Below are positions 9,051 through 15,816 of a stretch of DNA of 26,364 nucleotides, in pieces (the stretch's first letter is position 1; the number at the start of each line of letters is the position of its first letter). Origin of the DNA: an uncultured Lachnospiraceae bacterium (GTDB taxonomy: Bacteria; Bacillota; Clostridia; Lachnospirales; Lachnospiraceae); assembly GCA_910588965.1 (NCBI GenBank), contig CAJUSO010000046.1, positions 1 to 26,364 on the forward strand. Reading direction: 5' to 3'. The notes below the pieces were generated by a model. That model had not been told where the DNA came from and searched no databases. It worked only from the letters and a program-made list of their open reading frames with translations. The translations under genes were made by a program, and so were the position numbers.

Positions 9051-9063
9051 AGGTTTGTAGGAT
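9034..9063 (+). promoter_or_regulatory. Possible promoter of the metallopeptidase operon
   Basis: TTGCCA (9034-9039) and TAGGAT (9058-9063) are separated by 18 bp and lie about 64 bp before the metallopeptidase start. The -35-like hexamer is part of the last AGATATTGCC repeat copy. Both boxes are imperfect, so this is a weak call. Confidence 0.3.
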
Positions 9064-9126
9064 AGCTGTTCTGCCTGCCGCCGTGCAGCCAGGACACACC
9101 CTAAGAAAGGAGTAAGAAAAAGTATT

Positions 9127-10965
9127 ATGGAAAAAATGAAACAATGCAGTAAAAATTTTTGGCATCTAGGAAGGAAAAAATGTAGCAGGGGAGTATCCAT
9201 ACTGCTATCTTTGGCATTGGTATTTGGGTTGCTGATGCCGTTCCATGCTGAGGCAGCAGGAAATGAGCCGTTTGTTGTAAAGGCGCAGCTAGCCAGCGCC
9301 CGGGATATTGAAATCTATTGGGACCAGAAGGTGGTTGGGGCGGATGCCGCAGCCAGCTTTGCGGTAACAGTGGACGGGAAGAAGATAGAGATCACAAAGG
9401 AACCTTGGATTTGGGATGAAGAAAGCTGGAGCTGGCTTCCCGGCGGGATTGTATGTTATACCACCAGGAATTCCTTCTATCCAGACAATCCAGACCAATG
9501 GAAGACGTCCATCAGCCTGCCCAAAGGGATTCCCGCAGTGTCTGGGCTGCCTGTGGGCAATAAGGATGCGGTCCTCCCAGAGATTAAGGTGGAGATTAAG
9601 GCAGGCAGCATCCGTAACGAGGCAGGGGCTTATGTACCCCAGCAGACAGTGACGGTGGATACCTATGAGCCTTTCTATCAGCAGGAAGTGAAGCTTGACT
9701 GCGGCGTGCGGGTATTGGGTTCCAAGAAGGTGCGCCCCGAGGCCATGGGAAAAGCTGCCGAAATGCTGGAAGTCCTCCTTGCCAACAAGGCTGTGGCAAA
9801 ACGTATGGGTGATGCAGGATGCATGCTGGGCCTTTATGGGGAAGGGGAGATTGCTTATGACATTTTGGAGCACCGTTACGGTTATGATGAAAACCTCCTT
9901 TATGTAGAAGGGTTTGGCGGTACGCAGCTTGCCTCTATTAAGGATGCAAATGTGCTGCGCCTGGTGAGCGGGAATTATACGACGGGATACCCCAATGAAT
10001 CTATCCTGTCCCATGAATTTGGCCATACCGTGCAGAATTATGGCCTGAGCGATGGGCAGAAGCAGGAATTTGAGGAGATTTTCAAGGCCTCCAGGGCGAA
10101 AGGGAAATGGGATAATTCCTATGCGGGGTCTAATTCCAGTGAATATTTTGCAACATTGACAGCCATATGGTTTAATGCGATGGACGACACCCAAAATGGG
10201 ATGTGGGACGGCGTCCGCGGCCCTATCAATACCAGGGAGGAGTTAAAGGCTTATGACAGGGAAGCCTATGACTTCATGTCAGAAATATATGTCTCTGACC
10301 AATACCTGCCTGTCCCCTGGGAAAATGGGACAGTGCCGGATAATTTTACTTATGAAAGCCCAGACGAACCAGAGCCGGAGCCAGAACCAGGTCCGGGGCC
10401 AGAACCGGAACCAGAGCCGGAGCCAGAACCAGAACCAGGTCCAGGGCCGGAGAAGCCAGAGCCTGCAGCAAAGACGTTTAAGGTCAAGTTTGCCTACCAT
10501 AATGGGAAGAAGGACGTTGTAAAATCCGTAAAGGAAGGGAAAAAAGTAAAAGCCCCTACAGAGCCGAAAAGGGAAGGCTATTACTTTGAAGGCTGGTATC
10601 TGAATAAGAAACCGTATTCTTTTGGCAAAAAAGTTACGAAAAACCTTGTTCTGGATGCAAAATGGAGCCAAATCAAAAAGCCAACGGTATCTTCCGTCAA
10701 GGCCAAGAAAGGAAGGAAGGCCACGATAACCTTCCGTCTCAATAATGCTAAGGCCAATGGCTGTAAAATCACTTATTCGAAAGATAAAAAATTCAAAAAA
10801 TCCGTAAAGACAAAAACCATCAGCTCGAAAAAGGCCGCGAAATGGACGACGAAAAAATTAAGCAAGGGCACTTATTATTTCAAAGTCCAGGCTTACCGCC
10901 TGAATGCGAAGAAAGCCAAGATTTTCGGTAAGGCCAGCAAAACGGTTAAGGTAACTGTCAAATAA
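9127..10965 (+). CDS. Secreted zinc metallopeptidase, ATLF/Pro-Pro endopeptidase-like
   Basis: The 612-aa protein has a signal peptide ending near HAEAA (about residue 39). Its zinc site is HEFGH at 296-300, with a likely third ligand E339 in SSEYFA and a Tyr at 332. The spacing from the second His to Glu (39) and from Tyr to Glu (7) equals that known for Pro-Pro endopeptidase 1 (H142, E143, H146, Y178, E185); lethal factor also has the 7-residue Tyr-Glu spacing. After the peptidase region comes a Pro-Glu/Pro-Gly linker (about 413-448), an InlB B-repeat-like module with GYYFEGWY (about 452-516), and a lysine-rich Fn3-like tail. AAGGAG at 9107-9112 is 14 nt from the ATG, which is long. The histidine kinase gene begins 18 bp after the stop. 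Peptidase is confident; Pro-Pro specificity is inferred. Confidence 0.8.
   Translation: MEKMKQCSKNFWHLGRKKCSRGVSILLSLALVFGLLMPFHAEAAGNEPFVVKAQLASARDIEIYWDQKVVGADAAASFAVTVDGKKIEITKEPWIWDEESWSWLPGGIVCYTTRNSFYPDNPDQWKTSISLPKGIPAVSGLPVGNKDAVLPEIKVEIKAGSIRNEAGAYVPQQTVTVDTYEPFYQQEVKLDCGVRVLGSKKVRPEAMGKAAEMLEVLLANKAVAKRMGDAGCMLGLYGEGEIAYDILEHRYGYDENLLYVEGFGGTQLASIKDANVLRLVSGNYTTGYPNESILSHEFGHTVQNYGLSDGQKQEFEEIFKASRAKGKWDNSYAGSNSSEYFATLTAIWFNAMDDTQNGMWDGVRGPINTREELKAYDREAYDFMSEIYVSDQYLPVPWENGTVPDNFTYESPDEPEPEPEPGPGPEPEPEPEPEPEPGPGPEKPEPAAKTFKVKFAYHNGKKDVVKSVKEGKKVKAPTEPKREGYYFEGWYLNKKPYSFGKKVTKNLVLDAKWSQIKKPTVSSVKAKKGRKATITFRLNNAKANGCKITYSKDKKFKKSVKTKTISSKKAAKWTTKKLSKGTYYFKVQAYRLNAKKAKIFGKASKTVKVTVK
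10366..10470 (+). repeat. Low-complexity Pro-Glu/Pro-Gly coding repeat
   Basis: Degenerate hexanucleotide repeats of the type GAGCCA/GAACCA encode alternating Pro-Glu with two Pro-Gly blocks inside the metallopeptidase. The block CCAGAACCAGGTCC followed by GGGCC occurs at 10381-10400 and, with one change, at 10429-10448, a 48-bp internal duplication. It is an extended linker of the kind seen in secreted wall-spanning proteins. No two prolines are adjacent in it. Confidence 0.85.
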
Positions 10966-10983
10966 CCAGAAGGCGGGACGGAC

Positions 10984-12801
10984 ATGGGAAAAAACAGGAA
11001 AAATATAAGACAATGGTATAAAGATTTAAGCTTCCGAAAGAAATTTCTGAGCATCAGCCTGGGTGTCTGTATTCTTCCTGTTTTTCTTATCCAGGTGTTT
11101 TTTTCAGAAATCAGCATACGGTCCATGAACCGGCAGATTGACGAACTGACCCGTAACAACCTCATGCAGATTTCAAAGGAATTTTCCCTAAAGTTAGAGT
11201 CTTACACAGACATCGTATACCAGGCTTATCTGGACAGGGAACTGACCCGGAGCTTGGCGCAGTACCACAGGGCAAGCAAGCGGGAGCAGGCGTCCTTATA
11301 CTTTGTAATCAATGAACGGATGAAGCAATATGCAGAATCCAAAGGGGAAATCCGATGCATCAGCCTTGTTTGCAAGACTGGGGAGAGCATCACATACGAC
11401 AGTGAGACAGGCTCTGCTTTAGACAACCTATGGAAGGATTATTCCGATTTGCGCCTGACGGTCCCTTACCGGATGACGGCCGGGAAGAATGAAGTTGTCC
11501 TAGTGCCCACCCAACGGTTTGCAAAGAATGGCAAGGAAGAGAAAATCTTTTTTATCGGAAAAGAATTATATGATGCGGAAAACCTGGAGGAGGGCGCGGT
11601 GGCAACCTTTATCATGGGGATATATGAAAGCGAGCTGGAAGGGATCTGCAACGGCAAAAAAGGCAGCCTTAAGCAGGGGAACAGCACGAATTTCATTACA
11701 GATGCAGGAGGGAAGATTATTTCGTTCCCGGATGAGTCCTATATTGGCAAGAGCCTGCCGATGGGAAAGGATGCATTGGGTTTTATACGGGACATAGAAA
11801 TGTTCAGCGGCTGGAATTTAGACAGCATCTATTACCAAGACCCGGAAACGGGCTGGATTTTCCATAATGTATATGATGGGAATTATATTATGAAGGATGT
11901 AAAGAACATCCAGAATATCTATGCAGGCCTGCTGGCGCTGGATGTCCTGGTGGTTTTCCTGTTTATCAATTCCATCAACCATTATTTTATGACATACCTT
12001 TCCAAGATTATGGATGCGATCCATCAGATGGAGCAGGGGAACTTAAATGTCCGCCTGGAGGTAGACCGCAAGGATGAGTTTGGGCGGATTGGGGAAAATT
12101 TCAACCAGATGGCCACAGAAGTAAAGAATTTGGTCCAGGAGGTCACGGAGATATCAGAAAAGAAAAACCAGGCGGAGATTAAGGCCTTAGAATCCCAGAT
12201 TAACCCGCATTTCCTCTACAATACCCTAGACGCCATAAATTGGATGGCCGTGAAAAGGGATGAATATGAAATCAGCAAAATGATCAGCGGCCTGGGGATG
12301 ATCCTGCGCTACAGCATGAACCAGAGCAACCAGATGGTGGCCATCTATGAAATGGAAGAATGGCTGCAGTCCTATGTGTCCCTTTACCAGCTCCGTTACG
12401 GCAATTCCTTCGAATTCAAAATCCATGTGGAGGAGGAGGTAAAGGAACTCCGGATGTACAAGCTGCTGCTCCAGCCAATCCTGGAAAATGCCATCCTCCA
12501 TGGCATCAGGGATATGGAGGGAGGCTTGCTGCGGATCGATATCGGTATGGCGGAGCAGCCTGGGAAAATCCATGTGGCCATTGAAGACAATGGCGTAGGG
12601 ATGGACGAGGAGAAAATTCGTTTCTATAACCAGAGGGATGTGGAATGGACGGGGGAAAAGGGCATTGGGCTGGCCAATGTGTTTGAACGTATCGAGCTCT
12701 ATTATGGGAAAGAGGGGTCATGGCATATCAGCAGCATGGAGGGCGTGGGGACGATTGTGGAACTTTTGATTCCCATCCTGGCAGAAAAAGCGACGGTATA
12801 G
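10984..12801 (+). CDS. YesM-like sensor histidine kinase
   Basis: This 605-aa membrane kinase is predicted to sense an extracellular carbohydrate signal and phosphorylate the adjacent response regulator. It has a first membrane segment at about residues 19-39, an extracellular sensor region of about 260 residues, a second membrane segment at about 309-330, and a HAMP linker (about 333-385). A His_kinase (PF06580) domain follows, with phospho-acceptor H409 in NPHFLYNTLD. The HATPase domain shows an N box in ILENAILHG, EDNGVGMD, and GIGLANV. AGAAGG at 10968-10973 precedes the ATG by 10 nt. It starts 18 bp after the metallopeptidase stop without a terminator, so the two genes are probably co-transcribed. 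The ligand is not evident from sequence; arabinose oligosaccharides are inferred from the neighbours. Confidence 0.93.
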   Translation: MGKNRKNIRQWYKDLSFRKKFLSISLGVCILPVFLIQVFFSEISIRSMNRQIDELTRNNLMQISKEFSLKLESYTDIVYQAYLDRELTRSLAQYHRASKREQASLYFVINERMKQYAESKGEIRCISLVCKTGESITYDSETGSALDNLWKDYSDLRLTVPYRMTAGKNEVVLVPTQRFAKNGKEEKIFFIGKELYDAENLEEGAVATFIMGIYESELEGICNGKKGSLKQGNSTNFITDAGGKIISFPDESYIGKSLPMGKDALGFIRDIEMFSGWNLDSIYYQDPETGWIFHNVYDGNYIMKDVKNIQNIYAGLLALDVLVVFLFINSINHYFMTYLSKIMDAIHQMEQGNLNVRLEVDRKDEFGRIGENFNQMATEVKNLVQEVTEISEKKNQAEIKALESQINPHFLYNTLDAINWMAVKRDEYEISKMISGLGMILRYSMNQSNQMVAIYEMEEWLQSYVSLYQLRYGNSFEFKIHVEEEVKELRMYKLLLQPILENAILHGIRDMEGGLLRIDIGMAEQPGKIHVAIEDNGVGMDEEKIRFYNQRDVEWTGEKGIGLANVFERIELYYGKEGSWHISSMEGVGTIVELLIPILAEKATV

Positions 12802-12813
12802 AAGGTGGAGAGC

Positions 12814-14322
12814 ATGAAAATTGTGATAGTGGAAGATGAGAAGCTGATTCGGGAAGGCCTGGCGGATATGATCAAAAAGGACACAGACCATACTGTGGTC
12901 CGGGAATGCAAGAATGGCAGGGAGGGGATTGAGGCAATCCGGTCTTGCGGCCCGGATTTGGTCATAACGGATATCCGCATGAATGATATGGACGGCCTGG
13001 AAATGCTCACCGCGCTCCATGACATGGGGGAAAAGGTATGCAGCATTATTATCAGCGGCTATTCAGAGTTCGAGTATGCCAGGCAAGCCATGCGGCTAGG
13101 GGTGGAGGAATACCTGCTTAAGCCCATTTCCATTGACGTCTTACAGGAAACCTTGACACGGATGGAACGGAAGCTGTCAGAGCAAAGGAAGCGGATTGTC
13201 AAGCAGCCAGGCAATTATGTGCGGGAGTATTTTTTTGGCAGCGACCTGGAAAAACGGGAAGCGGGGCAGATGCTTTCTATCATCTTCCCAGAGGAAGAGG
13301 GGAAGGAATACGGCGTGCTCCTGGGATATTATGGGAATGCAAAGCCAGGCGCCATGAAGGAAAATGAATTCTTGCTGCGCAATGTAAAAAGCCAGTTCCC
13401 GGACATAGATTTCCTAGACGCCTGGAATGAGCAGATGCATTTTAAAATTGTCGTCCTGAAAGGGGAGCGCCAAGAAGCAGAAGAATTTATCCGTGCCTTT
13501 GACGATATGCTGGAATACGATTGGCAGACAAAGGGCAAAGAGACGCCTTGGGGGGTGGATTTCTGTGAAAGGATTTCCGGATGGAGGCAAGCTTTCTGGA
13601 ATAACGAAAAAGCCCTTTCGGTATGCCTTTCCCTAGGCTGCAGGCGGGTAGTCCGGGCTTGGGAGGCTTCTTCTAGGGATACCAAAGGGTTTGACTACCC
13701 TATCCAGACAGAAAAGAAAATCATGGCGGCGCTGGGGGCGGGGGACAATGCCAAGGCAAGGGCAGGGATAGAAGAGTTTTTTGCCCAGGTGGCCAATGAG
13801 GGATACGATGCGGAGGAAATACGCCACAGCCTTGTGAAGCTGATGTCAAATATGTCAGACATGGCCAAGGAGATTAACCAGAGGGCTTTTGAGACGCTGC
13901 GGGAGAAGGACTATATTAAGGAAATGCTCCATGTCTACACAATCCGGGAACTCCAGGGGATCCTTGAAAAGGCGGGGCAGGTGATCTGTGACAGGAAGGA
14001 AAAGGATGGGATTGGCAATTATACCATTAACCGGACCCTGGAGTACATCCGCAACCATTATAAAGAGGGCATCAGCCTGGAAAAAGCAGCGGAGGGGCTG
14101 AATATCACGCCAGAATACCTGAGCATGCTGTTTAAAAGGGAAATGGGGATGAACTTTTCCATCTTTTTAAAAGAATTCCGGATTAGCCATGCCAAAAGGC
14201 TCCTGAAGGAAACAGATATGAAAATTTATGAGGTGGCGCAGGAATGCGGCTATAGCAATTCCAATTATTTTGCAAGGATATTCAAAGAAGTAACAGGCGT
14301 ATCCCCAGCGGAATACCGTTAA
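12814..14322 (+). CDS. YesN-like AraC-family response regulator
   Basis: This 502-aa transcription factor is the likely partner of the upstream kinase. The receiver domain (about 1-120) carries the acidic pair in VEDE, phospho-acceptor D53 in ITDIRM, and K103 in LLKP. A linker of about 270 residues leads to a C-terminal AraC DNA-binding domain (about 402-502) with both helix-turn-helix units, ending in YFARIFKEVTGVSPAEYR. I chose ATG 12814 because MKIVIVEDE is the usual start of the family and GAAGGTGG at 12801-12808 is 5 nt away; an in-frame GTG at 12805 falls within that site. The gene begins 12 bp after the kinase stop. It probably activates the arabinofuranosidase genes, perhaps through the 37-bp element upstream of both. 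Confidence 0.93.
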   Translation: MKIVIVEDEKLIREGLADMIKKDTDHTVVRECKNGREGIEAIRSCGPDLVITDIRMNDMDGLEMLTALHDMGEKVCSIIISGYSEFEYARQAMRLGVEEYLLKPISIDVLQETLTRMERKLSEQRKRIVKQPGNYVREYFFGSDLEKREAGQMLSIIFPEEEGKEYGVLLGYYGNAKPGAMKENEFLLRNVKSQFPDIDFLDAWNEQMHFKIVVLKGERQEAEEFIRAFDDMLEYDWQTKGKETPWGVDFCERISGWRQAFWNNEKALSVCLSLGCRRVVRAWEASSRDTKGFDYPIQTEKKIMAALGAGDNAKARAGIEEFFAQVANEGYDAEEIRHSLVKLMSNMSDMAKEINQRAFETLREKDYIKEMLHVYTIRELQGILEKAGQVICDRKEKDGIGNYTINRTLEYIRNHYKEGISLEKAAEGLNITPEYLSMLFKREMGMNFSIFLKEFRISHAKRLLKETDMKIYEVAQECGYSNSNYFARIFKEVTGVSPAEYR

Positions 14323-14389
14323 TGGGGGCTAGCTGCAGTAGGGGCGGATATTGCAGGCAGGGGATATCACAGGATAATGTGGGTGGATT

Positions 14390-15610
14390 ATGAAAAAGAA
14401 ATTTTTTGCAAATACGATTCTGATAATTTTCATTTTGGGGCTCGCGGGGTGCGGCAAGGAACCAGAAAAAGAGAAAAAAGAAGCGAAAGAAGAACTGCTG
14501 CTTTGGTCTTATTATGAGACAGAGGCGCAGAAGGAGGGGCTGGACAAGCTGGTAGGCGGGTTTAACGGCTCCCAGAATCAGTATAGGATTTCCTGGGAGT
14601 ATGTGCCGATGGTAGATTTTGTCAAAAGGCTTTCGATTGCCCTGTCCTCAGACCGCCTGCCGGATTTGGTGCTTTTGGATAATACAGATATGGAGAGCCT
14701 GATTAAAAGCGGGCTTTTGGAGGATGTGACAGAGCAGCTCCAAAGCCGGGTATTTGTGGATAATTACTATGAAGAAGTGTGGGATTCTGTGGAATATGGC
14801 GGCAGGTATTACGGCGTGCCCTTTGGCTGCAATAACACGGTCATCCTCTATAATAAGCAGATGTTCCGGGAGGCAGGCGTAAGCGTCCCTGTTACCTGGG
14901 AGCAGTTCCTAAAGGCTGCAAAAGCCTTGGGAAAGACAGAGGGGGAGCCCCAGTATGGTTTCGCCATGTCAGCGTTCAGCGGGGAACAGGGCGCTTCCCA
15001 GTTCATGCCCTGGATTTTTGCCACTGGTGCCACAGAGGAAAATTTGGCAGATGAAAGGACAATCCATGCCTTTGAATTGCTGGAGGAACTTTTAGAAAGC
15101 GGCAGCATGCCCCATGATTGCATGAACTGGTCCCAGAATGACATTACCAGGGTCTTTGTGGAACGGAAAGTGGCTATGATAGAGAATGGCCCTTGGGCCC
15201 TTCCGGAGATAGAGGCTTCCGGCATAGATTACGGTATCTTCTCCTTCCCAGCCTACGTGACCCAGGGCGTTATCGTGGGCGGGGAAAACCTGGCAGTCAT
15301 CCAGGGCAAAAATGTGGACGGGGCCATTGCATTTATGGATTACTACAACCAAGATGACGTAATGGGAGAGATTTCGGAGATTATGTGGAATATCCCCCCG
15401 AAGAAAGAGCTGGCAAAAGCCTATGGGAAACGGAATGAGAATATGGAGGTCTTTGTCTCACAGATGGAAGAAGGGACCAGCAGGACTTCCGTGCCCAATT
15501 GGAAGGAAGTCCGCATTGCCCTTTCGGAGAGCCTCTACCAGAGCTTCGGCAGCGAATTTTCCGCAGAGGATATCTGGAAAGGCTATATTGCCGCCATAGG
15601 AAGCAAATAA
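14390..15610 (+). CDS. Sugar-binding lipoprotein (ABC solute-binding protein family)
   Basis: This 406-aa protein matches the extracellular solute-binding family of CUT1 sugar transporters. It has a lipoprotein signal peptide with lipobox LAGC (Cys21) and an acidic/lysine linker, then LLLWSYYETEAQKEGLDKL and later family-like stretches such as YYGVPFGCNNTVILYNKQMF and MIENGPWALPEI. It should sit on the outer face of the membrane and bind an oligosaccharide. The gene lies 67 bp after the regulator, with GGGTGG only 3 nt before the ATG. No permease or ATPase of a sugar transporter follows; the next gene is a glycosidase. It may therefore use a distant permease, or act as the ligand-binding partner of the kinase. 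The family is clear, the role is open. Confidence 0.9.
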   Translation: MKKKFFANTILIIFILGLAGCGKEPEKEKKEAKEELLLWSYYETEAQKEGLDKLVGGFNGSQNQYRISWEYVPMVDFVKRLSIALSSDRLPDLVLLDNTDMESLIKSGLLEDVTEQLQSRVFVDNYYEEVWDSVEYGGRYYGVPFGCNNTVILYNKQMFREAGVSVPVTWEQFLKAAKALGKTEGEPQYGFAMSAFSGEQGASQFMPWIFATGATEENLADERTIHAFELLEELLESGSMPHDCMNWSQNDITRVFVERKVAMIENGPWALPEIEASGIDYGIFSFPAYVTQGVIVGGENLAVIQGKNVDGAIAFMDYYNQDDVMGEISEIMWNIPPKKELAKAYGKRNENMEVFVSQMEEGTSRTSVPNWKEVRIALSESLYQSFGSEFSAEDIWKGYIAAIGSK

Positions 15611-15648
15611 AGGGCGTCCCGTATCTTTTATAAGGGGTTAAGGTTTTA

Positions 15649-15685
15649 GTTTAAAATATTGCTAGAAGTATAAATTATTATCCTA
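15649..15685 (+). promoter_or_regulatory. 37-bp conserved element upstream of the first beta-arabinofuranosidase gene
   Basis: This segment matches 21366-21402 at 31 of 37 positions without gaps. The conserved blocks are GTTTAAAATAnTGCTA and ATAAATTnTTATCCTA, separated by a variable core. Both copies lie upstream of paralogous genes on the same strand. A TAAAAT -10-like box follows 21 bp downstream (15707-15712) with no good -35 box, as expected for an activator-dependent promoter. A YesN-type regulator is the obvious candidate, but binding is not shown. Confidence 0.6.
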
Positions 15686-15757
15686 GGAAAAGCCTTCTGG
15701 GGAGTTTAAAATAGCAGACGTATGCACTTTAAGCATCCTTGGGGCTTTTCTTTTTTT
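15685..15757 (+). terminator. Long-loop terminator after the sugar-binding protein gene
   Basis: Bases 15685-15696 pair with 15741-15752 over about 12 bp, including the perfect GAAAAGCC/GGCTTTTC and a few G-T pairs, and a run of seven Ts follows at 15751-15757. The 44-nt loop holds a small ATGC/GCAT hairpin and the TAAAAT box proposed for the next gene. It probably ends the kinase-regulator-lipoprotein transcript. Confidence 0.5.
15707..15712 (+). promoter_or_regulatory. Possible -10 box of the first beta-arabinofuranosidase gene
   Basis: TAAAAT lies 21 bp downstream of the conserved 37-bp element and about 105 bp before the start codon. The matching box in the second copy (21414-21419) is 11 bp from its element, a difference of 10 bp, or about one helical turn. 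No good -35 hexamer is at the expected distance. Confidence 0.35.
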
Positions 15758-15816
15758 GCTGTTTCAAGGAAAGGGATTCCCCAAATGCATATTTTAGAAG
15801 AAGGAGGATTTATCGT

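Noticed and set aside
8731..9165. A 144-aa minus-strand reading frame across the 35-bp repeats, with repeated IWLIPWQYL-like peptides
   Set aside because: It overlaps the end of telA and the metallopeptidase start. The repeat period is not a multiple of three, and no ribosome binding site is visible.
9289..10194. A 301-aa minus-strand open frame inside the metallopeptidase gene
   Set aside because: It is antisense to a coding region with clear family motifs and has no domain of its own.
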